Assembly: GCF_018691265.1 (NCBI RefSeq)
Contig: NW_024881313.1
Coordinates: forward strand, 38,495,518 to 38,559,517
Reading direction: 5' to 3'
DNA from: Tyto alba
Lineage: Eukaryota; Chordata; Aves; Strigiformes; Tytonidae
Length of the DNA: 64,000 nt
Shown here: piece by piece, positions 1 to 12,692 of the stretch
Position numbering within the stretch: the first letter of the stretch is position 1
How the letters are laid out: the number at the start of each line of letters is the position of its first letter
Notes under the pieces: model-generated
The model's input: only the letters and a program-made list of their open reading frames with translations
The model's database searches: none
What the model was told of the DNA's origin: nothing
Program-made: the position numbers and the translations under genes

Positions 1-1482
1 TAACTGGAGGTTCTGTAATTACAAAAAAGTGAATTAACACAAAGAACACATCATAATCTGGCTTTAAGGCACTTGAGTTCTCTCTATAAAATACCCAAGC
101 ATCCCATCCTTCATTTATAGATTCTTTAGCTGTTGTAGACAACCAAAGGAAAAATGAGAGGCAGCATCCAAAGTTTGCGCTTCCAAAGATAATATCAAAA
201 TAACTTCACAAACTCTCCCAGTGGTAAAACCGACTCCATTTAAATATACACATGCAAAAGTGGTTGCATTTTTCCCATTCCTGTGTTTATTTGCTGCTCT
301 TCATTTACCCATTGCCAGTATTCAAGCAGTCCTACAGATTCTAGAAGATCTTAATATTTAGAAGGGAAGCAGTTCTGAAGTGAGACAAGAAAGAAACAAT
401 GAAAAGAATTAAAAAGAAAAGACATTATTAAAAGCAGCATTCATTCCAGTCTTGAAAGTTAAAAAAAAAAAAAAAAATTATGCTACCTTAGGAAGAGGAA
501 AAATTCTCAAAAAGCATAACGAATTTAAAAATAAAAATTGTCTGTATCTTCTTTAGTTTGGAAGGAGGGCTACCAATGATATGCTGTTTGTACAATAGTG
601 ACACTCAAAATGAAGTCAAGACAAATGCATTAAATGTAGAGATGACTGGGATGGAAAGCAGGCAGCTGAGTTCCCCAAAGCAGCACACTCCTGAGAGTGA
701 TCTGCCCCTCTGCCCGTCTTACCAGGGTGAGGGGACCACTGCTCAAAATGCCCTGTGCTTATTATCGACAAAGTCTGCATATGCAGAGTTATCAGGGTCC
801 AACCCTGGCAGTTGTTATGTTGCAAAAACATCATTTTGTGTCTAAGCCTTAAACAGAAGAAGACTTTTTAATTATTATTCTCACTTCAGGGGATTCATCA
901 GGCACTTGGCTATCACAGGAAGAGTTACAAGATAGAAAAGATTGAGGGACTGACTCTCCATCCCACTGTAGCTTCCAAAATATCACCAACAGACAGCAAA
1001 GGAATGGTGTCCTCCAATATTTCTTTGTGATGGTTATTGAAAAAGATACACAAATAATACAACAAAAGAGAAAGATGGGTGAAGAAAACAACACTGCCCA
1101 CAGAGTGCATCGGTACCAGGGTCTTGGTTACCCCAAATGCATTCCAACATGCCCCTTTTGACTCATTCCATCCTAACTCCACCAGAAAAGAAACTCATGG
1201 TGACCAGGCAACACATGGATGCAGTGCAGGCTGCCAGACAGCTTGATGCAGTTTGAAGAAAATAAGTGTTGAGTACTAACAATGAAGCAGGTTTTGTTTG
1301 CAGCAGCCCAGAATAATTTTTCCAAGCTTTCTCCTCTATTGTGTTGGCAGCAAAGCTCTGAAAAAAGTTGCAGAGTGAACTCTTCCAGGAGACGCCTGGA
1401 ACAGGTGAAGCAGGCATGCCATGCGAAACACAAGGTCTACAGCAGCTTGCGGTCCTCCATGGGGGCATCTCTCCATCCTCAC
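1..1482. other. Intron downstream of the Fn3 exon, no gene seen
   Basis: AT-rich intronic sequence with a 16-A run near 460. No Ig, Fn3 or IQ-like exon with usable splice sites was found on the minus strand. Short ORFs on both strands have no recognisable domain. The next OBSCN exon presumably lies beyond the left edge. Confidence 0.6.
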
Positions 1483-1770
1483 CTAGCCGCACCATCTGAG
1501 GGAAGTGCACTGGCTCGCTGGCCCCAACTTTGTTTATAGCTGAGACGCGGAATCTGTAAGGTTCACCCGGGGTGAGATCGTCCACTGTAAACTCCGTGTC
1601 TGGAATAATGCCTTTGCTGCATGACTGCCAGCCAATACCTGGGATTTTCCTCTCCACATTGTAGCCTAGGATGTCACAACCACCGTCGCTCAACGGCTTG
1701 TACCAAGACAGAGTAACAGAGTGGCTGTTCTTACTTAAAACTTCAGGTTCTTCAGGTGGATCAGGGTGGG
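1483..1770 (-). CDS. OBSCN: OBSCN fibronectin type III domain
   Basis: 288 bp, 96 residues, phase 1 on both sides. Fn3 hallmarks in order: a proline-rich start PDPPEEPEVL, HSVTLSWYKPLSDGG with the B-strand Trp, DILGYNVERK, the turn LTPGEPYRFRVSAINKVGAS with the F-strand Tyr, and SEP near the end. Acceptor cttcag, donor gtgagg. Human obscurin also carries an Fn3 domain C-terminal to its long Ig array (recalled), so this marks the end of the array. Confidence 0.93.
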
Positions 1771-3112
1771 CTGAAGGCACAACAGAGTTCCCATGATGTA
1801 CAGCATAAGCAATAATGTTTTATACTAACGCAACCAAGAGCAATGAGAAGGAAGCACAACACATTCAGTATTTGTCTTATTGTAAAGTTGAGTGGGTAAA
1901 CACCCATGGCTGTGAGACATACCTGTGCACCATGGATTTCTCCTCTGTCTGCCCTGATCTACACTGCTGATGACAAACATTCATTTTCTGACTATCATTT
2001 CACATACTTAATATTACATATTATTGTGACTTTTTCCTGCTGCTTTGTCTCACCCAGCTCAAAATAAAGATGACCATACACTGTCCATATTATCAAGGAA
2101 CTTAGCAGAAAGATTCAAGTACATTTGATTTTTATAATTTTTTTCAGGCCTCGTCTTAATGGAAATCAAGTTATTGTTGGACTGCAGAGTAACTCTAGTA
2201 ACTTAATACCAAGTCACTCAATTTCTGTGTAATTGTTATATATGTCACAGCATCAGGCAATAACTAATAAATACATAATGGGAATGGTCTGATATCTTAA
2301 CAGATTGGCTGCTGACAGTCATACTTGGTACACTGGAAAATGTTTAGCTTTCAAGACAGAAATGATTCCTTTAGTCTTCAGGTTCAAGGCATTTACTAAG
2401 TAAATCAGAAATTATTAGACAGACAGACTACCCTTATTAATTTAAGGAATCGATGGTCAATTACTAGCTCTCGAACATCTCAGCTACAGCATACAGCTAA
2501 AACACCTTGCAATTATCTCACAACCATCATTGGGGTTGATCTGGCGTGACCATTTCTGGGTGACCCACCTATCCCACTGTGCGAAGGAGCCGGACCTTGA
2601 GCGCTTGAGTCATTGGTCTAACCTGCCCCACGAGGCAGGTAAGCAACTATCGTCTTTTCTACTTACAAAGTACTCCAAGATCTATTAACTCATGTATCTC
2701 TGAAGAACACGGTGTGTGTTTCATGGATCTCACCCACATGAAGATTTTAATATGCAACTCATCAATCTGGAATAGTGGTTGCACTCTACTTGAAGAGATT
2801 ACGGTGATGTTGAACTCTGAGCAAATTGATTTTCATTAGATCCCATGTTACATTTGACAAAATACTGCACCTAAAGAAAGCTGGTGAACATCTCTGCCAT
2901 CACTAGCCTGATATAATTTTCTTCTGATCAGCTGAACTGTTTCTGGTCAAAGAACAAGCAGCCCAGCTGCATCTTCTCAGACTAAAACCACTAACTTGGG
3001 ACATACAAGGCAAAGAGAAAAGAATCAGCACAAAGATTAGAAAATTCAGTGTTGTAGCTCAATACCAAAGTCAGATTTCAAGTGCCACTGGGCTAGAATG
3101 ACAGACACTTAC
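1771..3112. other. Intron between Ig 44 and the Fn3 exon
   Basis: No exon recognised. A locally GC- and CpG-richer patch (about 2530-2645) stands out from the AT-rich surroundings and ends in a good plus-strand donor-like gtaagc; it is discussed as a finding. Confidence 0.55.
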
Positions 3113-3385
3113 CTATCACAGACAACTTCGCTGATGCAATTGCTTCCCTGGAAGCAAAGGTCACCTCTCCAGAATGATGTGGTTGGGCTTTTTTCAGAAT
3201 AAGCTTGTATTTGTTTCCATCTGCTTGTACCTCCCAGTCCTCATCTGACTGGATCTCTATGTCATTACTATACCAGGCAACTTCGTTAATTGGCACAGCT
3301 TCACTTAGAACACAGCTGAACGTAGCTTCCTCCCCTGGTGAGACTTCCACGTCTCTGAGAGGCTGCAAGATCTGTAGGCGCCATC
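3113..3385 (-). CDS. OBSCN: OBSCN Ig domain 44 (no F-strand Cys)
   Basis: 273 bp, 91 residues. Begins RLQILQPLRDVEVSPGEE; FSCVLSEAVPINEVAWYS; IQSDEDWEVQADGNKYKLIL; F strand GEVTFASREAIASA with no Cys. Last Ig before the Fn3 domain. Acceptor ctatag, donor gtaagt. Confidence 0.92.
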
Positions 3386-4067
3386 CTATAGATAAAAATA
3401 GGTAATCAAACCCCTCAGTTACAGAAACAAATACAGGCATGAGATTTTGTGAATATTTACGTTGAAGCTCTGGACATTCAGGCCTCAGAAACCAAGGAGA
3501 CCATTAAAACCAAGTTTATGTGTTTCACTAGAACAGAAGGTATCACTGGGGACTGAAACTTTCCAAAACTTTCAGGAGCAAAAACCAACCTAGCAATGTC
3601 TTTCTTTCCCAAGTAGCTGAAAACAAAAATGGAGATGCCATGCTATGACTGAAGATGGTTGTTCTTGTACTCTGTAAGGGGTTCTGATCCCCACAGGGGT
3701 CTCCAGTAATAGCATAAAATACAAGGATACAGATATAATGTTGTTGCTGATATAATGCTCATCTCTAGAACTTTGAAGTACCTATAAACACGACCCAACT
3801 CATCAGAATCATGACAACTGTAAGACAGTCATTTGCTGCTAACTCATTGCCAACTGATGCTGCTTATATCCACATTGTGGCATATAGAACAAGAAAAAAA
3901 AAATGAAATTGTAAAAAATCATCCATTTATTGTGTGGGAAGAAGATTTAGGTAAGAAGCAAGCAGCAAATGCAACTTTTACTCTCTGCTATTCACCATAT
4001 TTTCCAGCTTCATTTGCCCTTTCCCATCAGAAAATTAAGATTCCCCATGCAGAAATGCTTCAGTTAC

Positions 4068-4340
4068 CTTTCACCGTCAGGAAGGCTGAGGTCACCGCAT
4101 CGCTGCACGTAAAAGTCACCCTGCAGCTGTCCCGGGGAGTTAGGTTCTTCAGCAGCAGCAGATGCCTCTGCCCATTTTCAAAGTAAACCATCTCAGTGTT
4201 TTCTGTAGTTTTGGCAGGCTCATCGTCAATCAGCCAGTTGTAGTTGTAGCACTCAGGCTTGGAAAGATAGCATTCAAAAAGGGCTTCCCCTCCTTCCACA
4301 GCTTCCACATTCTCCAAGCCCTGGACAATGCTGTTCTTGG
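4068..4340 (-). CDS. OBSCN: OBSCN Ig domain 43 (cysteine-rich variant)
   Basis: 273 bp, 91 residues. Begins KNSIVQGLENVEAVEGGE; FECYLSKPECYNYNWLID; the end reads DSCRVTFTCSDAVTSA. There are four cysteines, with two extra (PECY and DSCRV), and the last (TFTC) lies two residues past the usual F-strand position. Acceptor gctag, donor gtaact. Confidence 0.91.
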
Positions 4341-6497
4341 CTAGCAAAGGAGGACAGCAAACAGTATTAATTGTTTGGAATATTAACAAGCCTTGGAGCA
4401 CTGGATGATTCCCACTACTGGAAAGCTGATAGAGATAGTGTGGATGTGACAAATGGTGCTTGTAGGTTTAGTTATCAATTTCAACCATGCTCTAACACAA
4501 TACTATATTTAAAAACACTTTGAATAGTGAGATAGTTGAAAAATAATGTTAAACCTCTAGGACCTTTAAGCTTTAACATTTCATCTTCCTCCAGAATTCT
4601 GACTTCTGTTTTCACAAATGAAGAAAAAAAATGTTGGTGTTTGTATGAATCAGGCCAGTAGTCGATAGGAAGGGAAAGCTCAGGAAGAGAAAGTATAACC
4701 AAATTCCTTCTGTCCCACATCAGGAAATATTTCCCACAGATCTCCCAGGCAGCACACTTATCATCATAATTGGGGAGATGTGAATCCACTGATGGCTCAT
4801 GATAAAATCTTACTGCCATTCATGCAAAGCAAATATGAGAGAATATGATCGCTGGAAAAGCTATAAGTGACTGTCATCTGCACTAACAAAACTGCCTCTA
4901 GGAAATACACAAAAAGTTAAAATCTCTATTAACAGTATTTTGAATAGTAAATTTCTGAATTATTTCAAAAGCTCTGTAATAATGCGTTAGGTTTATTTTC
5001 TCATGCGTGTGTGGTGAATTGTGTGGTCAGAAACATGCACATATCTAGACACTCCATTTGTCTGCAGAGTCATGCATCAGTTGGCATTTGTACATAAAGA
5101 ATCAGTCTGATGCAAAATTAAATGTGGGCTGGTGCATGTGAATATAATTTGTGCTAGACCAGCTACATGGACAAATTACATGCATAACAGCAGGGACACA
5201 CAGTAAATATAATTTACACAAATACCATACAATGGTCAGCATGATCTATACTATAAACCAACACCCTGTGACATTCCTGCTTAGATCTCTATAACCATTA
5301 TCTAGAACTGTTCTAAGTAAAAAAAAAAAAAAAAAACCAAAAAAACAAAAACCAAACCAAAACAAAAAAACAGAAACCCCCCCAAAAAAACAACCAACCA
5401 AAAAAACCCACCAAAACCAAATCAATTTATTCAATAGCAAAAAATAAGAAAGCATGAATTACTAAAAAACTTCTGCATTTTATAATATTCATACTTATGG
5501 AGAACAATGAGGGGTTTGTAAATCCTTGGAAAATGTATAATTTTGTTAGAATTAATCCAAGCTGTTTATTTGTGCACTTTTGGAGTGCTGGTTTCCCTAA
5601 CTACAAAAAGCAGACAATTGCAAATCCTACCTCCCATGGGATGCTTTTAGATTATGTTCATTAACATATTTTTAAATCCCTAAAACGGAAATCATTTATC
5701 AATGTAGAAAATATTATGATAAATAACACCCTATTCTTCTGTACTCACAACTCTGGTTAGGCAAGAAGACATAAATGCCTAATAAAAAAAAAAAAATTCA
5801 GAAATAATTCAGAACCATTGTCTTGCTGATCACACTAGTTCACATGGTGACCAAAACCAAGAATTCCATACACAGCAGAAATAAGAAAGAAACATTAACA
5901 TAAAGCCCTAAATCTATTGTTAATTTCTTTATTTGTTGTTTCTCGGGGCCCTCACAAATGCTGGTGACAAGGAGGAGGTAATTCCTGAATGATCACTATT
6001 TGAAATAAGTAAAATACCAAGCTACCTTAGCTTGCTGAGAATAAAATTAAATTCCATGCTATCCATTAACTACTGGTTTTAAGGCACACTGTATGCAAAA
6101 AGCACTCTGTAACAGCAAAAAGTACTGTTATTATTCACGTGGACCAACATTACATCTGTTATTTTACAATAATTCAGCAGGATACATCCCATTACACTGA
6201 TGTTCCAGTTCATTGTAGAAGAGGTATGATGTGTAAGCAGTGTAATAAGTCAGTGTTAATTAAAATTAAGTTCCAGTGAAATGGTGCAATTTCATAATAA
6301 ATTCCCATTAACGCCCAACTAATTCTATCATTGTTATCAGTACCAAACAGTACCACTGTCAAACCAGCAGTATCACTGTCAGCAGTACGAAAGAGCTGGT
6401 ATCTGATGTGTCACTTATTGTGAGGTGCTGCCATGATTTTTCCACCTCTTTTCTTTGGAACCCATGATAGTCTTCCTCTTTGGCTGGAAGACCTCAC
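4341..6497. other. Intron between Ig 42 and Ig 43
   Basis: Holds an unrecognised 112-codon minus-strand ORF (4481-4819) and an A/C-rich low-complexity tract at about 5318-5423. Otherwise nothing recognised. Confidence 0.55.
5318..5423. repeat. A/C-rich low-complexity tract
   Basis: About 100 bases of almost only A and C on the plus strand (A runs alternating with CC, ACC and a C7 block). Non-coding; a likely replication-slippage site. Confidence 0.8.
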
Positions 6498-6764
6498 CTT
6501 GAACATCAAGTGCAGCCATCACTTTAGTGCCTTCAGCTTCACAAGAATAGATGCCAGCGTCTTCCGGTACCGTAGGTTTAATTTTTAGCATGCTTACATT
6601 CCAGTCCTGATCGATAATCACTCGCTGCCCATCTGCATGTATTTCCTGATCATTTTTCTTCCATATGGCGTGTACTGGCCTAGAATATTGGCATATGAAC
6701 TCTGCTGTGCCATCTTCATCAACAGTTATATCCTGCATGGGACTGACCACTTCAATGGTTGGAT
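6498..6764 (-). CDS. OBSCN: OBSCN Ig domain 42
   Basis: 267 bp, 89 residues. Begins PTIEVVSPMQDITVDEDG; FICQYSRPVHAIWKKND and GIYSCEAEGTKVMA. A distinct type, closer to general I-set domains than to the array repeats (no KEELKN start). Acceptor gacag, donor gtgagg. A 3.6 kb intron separates it from domain 41. Confidence 0.92.
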
Positions 6765-7337
6765 CTGTCAACCAACACGTCAGGAAGGACATGCATTAGT
6801 GGATCCTCATGGAAATCGCAACTTAGAGATTTTTGACAAGCACAGAGCCCGTGGGGAGCAAGCAGAGTGACAGTGCAAGCAGGGAGCTTACTGGGCACAC
6901 TGGGGATTAGCAGTTTAGTCTGTGCTTGTGTCAGCATCAAGCAGGATCGAAGCGAAACTGGTATATTAGAATATAGCTATCACACTGGAAAATGGGCCAT
7001 CAGCAATTAAGGCTTATGCTTTAACAGTCCTGAATATGAACTTCCGTGCAGAACATCTGATGGGATTCCCTCCAGGCTTAGTGTTCCTCCAATCATTACT
7101 GAGACCCCCTAGACTGGGAAGCACTGGATGTGAAACACTTCTGCTTCCCAGAATGTGGCAGAAGCACAGGTCTGCAATAGAGGAAGGCAATGGAAGAGCT
7201 GCCATGAGTGGTTCCCTGCAACACTCTATCACATAAAAATATGAAAGTGCTACAAACTCTACTGGTGGCTCCTTGTACGAGCAAAGTGCAAATGTTCATT
7301 GGAAAGAAATGCAACATGAAAATGCAAATACTCTTTC

Positions 7338-7490
7338 CTACCCCATCCCTGGAAGGGTTCAAGGCCAGGTTGGACAGGGCTTTGAGCAACCTGGTCTAGT
7401 GGAAGATGTCCCTGCCCGTGGTAGGAGGAGTGGGAACTGGATGATCTTAAATGTCCCTTCCAACCCAAACCCTTCTAGGATTCTGTGATT
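7338..7490 (+). mobile_element. CR1 LINE 3' end fragment
   Basis: Reads CCCATCCCTGGAAGG... then a remnant of the end of the second ORF and a 3' UTR ending in GTCCCTTCCAACCC and ATTCTGTGATT, the hallmark CR1 tail. Sense is plus, opposite to OBSCN. 5'-truncated, as is usual for CR1. Confidence 0.88.
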
Positions 7491-9159
7491 CCTGTCCTGT
7501 GGTGGTGATGGCTATATGTCAGGAGTCATTGACAGCACGAGGATCAAAGATCCAGGACTACTACAACAAAAAAAGGGCACCTCACAGGAGACAGGTACTT
7601 GTTGTTTTGATTAATCATGTGTTCCTCAGCAACAGAGACTCTAGAGAAGCAGCATGAGCCACTGAAATTTCATATTGAGAGCCCATGAGATGCTGGGAAA
7701 AGCTGGATACACAGCTCCACTGAAGAAGGTAAGATCCATGAGGCTGCCTTTAAGCATCTAGTCTTTCTTTTAAAATACTAGTCCTGCTTCTCAGAACACA
7801 GATGTGGAGCATAGTAGATACATCTAACCTCAAAATATTGTGACCTTCCAAAGCAGCCAAGGAGTCTGTCCTGAGACAGCAAATCGGACCACTTTCATAC
7901 AACTACAATATATATGCTGAAAAGAAAAATCTGAATGAAATCTGAAAATGGAAGTCTCCCTGCAACATCTTTCTCAGCAGATCTATGTCAACTCCCCCAA
8001 GAAATTGATAAGACTACAATAAGACATAAAATTATGACAGTAAGAAAAAGTTGATATATGACCTTATCTCTCAGTTGTTCTGATCACAAGCCAGTTAGAA
8101 TAAACTACAGTGGACCTCTGTCTGGAATGTTCCTTTTTAAACTGGTTCATCAGGTTGAGGATTTGTGATGCTAGAGGCACACCTTAGGAAGCAAAGATAG
8201 TTTTGCAAATGTCTTTTGGAAAGTTGTTGCAAGGCTTGATCCTGCTCCCTAAGGCTCCCGCTACCACTCTGTGTGTCTGCATGTGTGATTATGCAGAGGA
8301 GGCATCGATAGCAGATCATGGAGCTGTTTTGGTTACACCAGGACTGAAGGAGCAAGAAGGCATCTGTGCAGATAAGGAGCAAGCTACTGCTGTCCCCTTC
8401 CATAAGATGCAGACACGTGCTCCTCACAGCAAATGTCCCTTGTGGTCTTGGAGAAGGAAGGTGTCCTGGTTCCACTGCCCCATTGCTCTTTGCCACTGCT
8501 AGCCTGAGACCTTGGTGCCTCTATTCATCCATGCAGAATGACAAAAATCTCCTTGAGATTTAGGAGCCAACATGTACCCTGGGGCCTGTAATTCTCACCC
8601 TGCACAAGGGGGTCAGAAGGCAGTGGTCATCTCTCCGAACTTTTCGATTTCCCCCTGCCCATATGTGAAGATACCATCGTGCTGGGCCCCTGAAGGAATG
8701 TGCTTGTAGGGCAAGGATATTGTGAAGGCCCACCAAGAAAATCTGTAATGACCTCTTACTTACAGATTATATCCAGTTACAAACATGCCTTACACCAGGA
8801 GAATGGGACACATGGAACAGAGAAAGACAACTTGTTCCCTGATGAGGAGCAAGCCATGGATAGCTAGATAGACCGAAATACACCTAGTTCGAAGAGAAGT
8901 CTATATTTAAATTCCTGGACATTGGAATGTACAAAATAGGTTGTTAACACAAGCACAGCTAGAAATTTGCTAGTGTTTTACTCTCCTCTTCAATCAAGTG
9001 TTATTGAGCACAATGTAACTGAGGTATTTTTTAAATACCTTTCTCATCCTAATCCAATTATACTCATGTACTACTGTGATTCAGTTTCACATTAAAGAAA
9101 TCCTGTCTTAATAGAAGCACAAGATATCCACATACATATGTGTACTAACATGAGCTGTG

Positions 9160-9221
9160 GGGTTGCACAAGATGATGTCCAGAGGTCCTTTCCAACATCA
9201 ACAATGCTGTGTTTCTGTGAA
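9160..9221 (+). mobile_element. Short CR1 LINE 3' tail
   Basis: Contains AGATGATGTCCAGAGGTCC, TTTCCAAC and a degenerate TTCTGTGA terminus. Only about 60 bp of the 3' UTR is recognised. Confidence 0.65.
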
Positions 9222-10349
9222 ATCAAAACTTCTTTATTTGACTGAGTGGAATACCTAATGATGCTTTTATTTTTAATTTATATTTTAGGCCCACTGGAGT
9301 TCTTTACCTAGAGAGCTCAGAACCAGGTTCTGTCACAGAAAATGTGATACTCAAAACTGATACAAGTGGACCTGGGATTTGTGGGGTTTGCACTCTATGG
9401 TGTTGCTACATCCTTCTGATATTAGGAAGAAGTGATTTGGCATTTTATCTTTGCAGAGAGTTAAATTTTCTGAACACAGAATACATTATACAGAGGAGAA
9501 GACATCAATCACTGACTACAATTCCATATTGAGGATCATTCCTGTTATAGTAGACAGTTATAACATGGGGGTAGATTTTAATAAAGATATCTTAACTCTT
9601 TATATCTACATATATACAAATCCTTTTTCTAAGCAAGGAATAAGTGTTACTTTTGTCTGAAAAATAACAATTCATCCCCATGGCTATAAAAGGACTGGAT
9701 GTGAAAGAGCTTGCTTCATCAAGTCTGGAGCTCAGTGTTATTTGCGGCTTGTGGCTACCCTTACCAAATGAGAAAAATGTTTCTTCAACAGACCAGAAAG
9801 CTTTGCTGGTGCAGTGATGACCATTACTATTCTGGAAGTCAACAGACAGGGCTTGTTTTGTCACTGTATTACCGCAATGTCATGTACCCCTTGGTTTCCA
9901 GGAAGAGCTCTGGAGCCATCAATACAACAGCCCAAAGTCTTGTCTTGGAATCGTATTGAGCTCAGTACCAGAAGCCTAACTATGGAGCAGCACAGTAATT
10001 CTGTGAATTTCCAGCTACATAATATTTTGTGATATTACAAAAACAGTTGAAGGGAGTGTAAAAAAAATCAGATGCTACCATAGTGGTTTATGTTCCGCTC
10101 TACTTACATGTCAAGTGAAAGCAGCAGCCCTGACCCTGCAACCCTTCCTCACCTGAACCACTGAAAAAAATCGATGTGGTTGTATCTGTAAGACTTCTGG
10201 CATGAGTATGGGTGACTTTCAGAAGTAGAGGGTTGCAGGATACAGAAGAATTGTGAAGGGATTTAGTAAGGGTAGCCTGGAAGGCAGAAGCAGTAGTGCA
10301 CTGAGCAAGTCCAGAGGTGGCTGTGTGTCTCTTTCTAACAATGAAATAC

Positions 10350-10622
10350 CTTTGACTAATAATTTAGCTGAAGATATAAGGGACCCAGCTCTGAAGGTGA
10401 CAGTGCCTGAGTCATGGCATGCCACGTCATTTAGGGTTAAAGTGTGGACCATCCCATCCTGCTCAGAGATTTCAGTCACAAGGTTGTTGTGAAGGGGAGA
10501 TCCATCGAGCCACCACTGCACGTTCTTCACGCCCGGGTGTGAGAGCTCGCAGGTGAACGTGGCTGACTCACCCACAAAGACGTCTGTGTTCTTTAAACCA
10601 GAAACTATGACTGCTGCTTCTT
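10350..10622 (-). CDS. OBSCN: OBSCN Ig domain 41 (start of an incomplete third unit, no F-strand Cys)
   Basis: 273 bp, 91 residues. Begins EAAVIVSGLKNTDVFVGE; FTCELSHPGVKNVQWWLD, with a doubled Trp; LHNNLVTEI; F strand GTVTFRAGSLISSA without Cys. Equivalent to domains 34 and 37 by sequence and by 4.0 kb spacing, but the B, C and D partners that should follow are absent. Acceptor atacag, donor gtattt. Confidence 0.92.
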
Positions 10623-11326
10623 CTGTATAATAGAGCAAGAGAAGGTGCCAAAGGAAAACAAGAGCATAAACACATACATGTCGCTTCCTGCAGTACGAGC
10701 CCAAGCAACAGTGCAAGTTGTCCAGGAGAGCTAAACTTGTAATGTTGTTCCAGAAAAAAATGAGCTAAAATTTTCATTAAGGGGTTTAGAAACCTCCTTC
10801 CACCCTTCACCCACTTGCAAGCGTAGTGTGTGTGTCTGCAAACACTCTTTCATTAGGAGGAAACTCTTCTCCATGACCAGGTCATGACTGGCTCTCCGGT
10901 GGTGCTGTAACCATCTGCACTGACACTGTATGAAGTGGGAGGCAGAGAGGTAGCTTGAGCTTTAAATGTTTACTTAAAGTGCTTTAAAGAGTAATAACTA
11001 TATCAACAATGATAGAAGCTGTGATCAGTAATAACAAGAATTTCAGTACTTTTTACGACCACTTCTCCAAAGAAATAGTTTTTCAGCAGTACCACTATCT
11101 GTTATGACACATAGTACGGCCAGTACTTTGAAATACTTTAACTTATCAACTTTAGTCCAACCTCAGCCTGGATGTAAATGTTCATGTCTTCACTGAAATC
11201 AGAAAAGAAATGAATGGACTTTCACCTGTTCGCATTTGAGACAAATATGGCCAGTTATAGCCAAAGATTTTGGAGTAAGAAATCCAGGCAGCAAAATCAG
11301 AGAATTTCCACCACATTTCACCTTAC

Positions 11327-11593
11327 CTTGCACATACACAGAACCCGTGGTGATCTCATATCCAGTGCTACAGGTATAATCCCCACAGTCATCAGGCTCT
11401 ACACCATGGATGATCAGCTCAGCAATGCTGCCTTTCAGCTTCATCTCGTACTTGTCACTGGGCTGGATGACCACCCCTCCTTTTCTCCACTCAACGGGGG
11501 CATCCGGCTTGGAGATCTCACAGTGCAAGACAGCTGTTCCCCCTTCTTCAGACTCTACATTTTTCAGCTCTTCATTAAACAGCACAGGTAGTA
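11327..11593 (-). CDS. OBSCN: OBSCN Ig domain 40 (unit 2, position D)
   Basis: 267 bp, 89 residues. Begins LPVLFNEELKNVESEEGG; LHCEISKPDAPVEWRKGG and GDYTCSTGYEITTG. DDCGDY carries Cys in the E-F turn in place of Ala or Ser. Acceptor ccgcag, donor gtaagg. Confidence 0.93.
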
Positions 11594-12425
11594 CTGCGGT
11601 GGAGAAGCAACTGCATCAGTGAGAGCGCTCAGAGGTGAAAAACTTGTTTGCAACTCCTCCGGCTTGGTGGTTCCCCTCTTTCTGAACCACAACTTGCCTG
11701 CTGACAATGCCAAGCCCAGAGCAGGACTTTGAGCTGTGCCACAGCCAGACACTCATGGGGATACAGTAAAGATGTCCAGTGCTGCTATATAAAGGATTGC
11801 CATAGGTCACAGGACCTGTAAGAGGCTTCATGTGGGCATACACACCATTTTCACTGTAAGCAGTTAGAGGCACAATAGTACCAATCAGCATTTGGACGTT
11901 TAATCGCTGAAACCACACACTCTGAGCAGGAGCTGGTTATGTGGGCTAAACACAGAACCTAAACCCATGACCTTGTTGCTTTAAAATTAATGAAACTATA
12001 ATATCAGTATAAAAGGAATAAAACTATAAAATCCAAATATGTAGCTGATAGAAAAAGAGCCACAAATCTTGGGCTGCTCAGGTTCTATTTAAAATGGGCC
12101 TGTTCTAGGTATGGTCTCCAGTCTCTTACTGTCAGATAGCAGGCAAGTTTTCTAACTGCTCTTATATGTTCCTTCCATTAGCAGCAGCTGCAGTTTTGCT
12201 CCCAGCTCTCACAGTGAGATCAAAATTGCAACAGCAAAAATAGAATTGGGTTTAAAAGGCACTACATCCTACTTTGAAAAACCAGTTGTTGATCAATCCC
12301 TTTTCCTGCAGTTGTCATTCACAGATACAGTGTTGATGATAATTCAGTGATAAAACTTTCTTCGCACCTTTATGGACAACAGCCACAGGCATAACTCATC
12401 TGCCTACAAGCCAGGCTTCTCCTAC

Positions 12426-12692
12426 CTTTGACTTGCAGCGACGCAGTGGTCTGCTGATCCCCCGAGTCGCACGTATAATCTCCTGCATCCTGAGCCTCAG
12501 CATCATAGATGAAGAGCTCAACGTGTGTGCCCTCCTGACGGATCTCATACTTGTCACTTGACTGCAGCACCGTCTCTCCTTTCCTCCACTCCACGGGTGC
12601 GTTGGGTTTCGTCAGCTCGCAGTGCAGCATGGCTGTGCACCCTTCCTCCACCTCCTCGTTTTTCAGCCAGTGTTTGAAAAGCACGGGCAGGG
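12426..12692 (-). CDS. OBSCN: OBSCN Ig domain 39 (unit 2, position C)
   Basis: 267 bp, 89 residues. Begins LPVLFKHWLKNEEVEEGC; LHCELTKPNAPVEWRKGE and GDYTCDSGDQQTTA. The intact counterpart of the decayed exon at 16508-16760 (shared LQSS/LQAS, YEI, VEL, CDSG). Acceptor ttcaag, donor gtagga. The exon is markedly GC-rich and has many CpGs for this region. Confidence 0.93.

Larger units (their letters stand above)
6765..10349. other. 3.6 kb intron between Ig 41 and Ig 42
   Basis: Contains two plus-oriented CR1 3' ends (about 7338-7490 and 9160-9221). If the 4.0 kb super-repeat had continued, B, C and D exons would be expected near 9.8, 8.6 and 7.5 kb; I looked and found no Ig remnants there. Confidence 0.55.

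Noticed and set aside
8137..8502. Overlapping 119- and 99-codon ORFs on opposite strands
   Set aside because: No domain, no splice context and intron-like composition; taken as chance.
7400..9900. Expected B, C and D exons of a third super-repeat unit after Ig 41
   Set aside because: Positions predicted from the 4.0 kb period were read on the minus strand; no Ig residues or splice-bounded open blocks were found.
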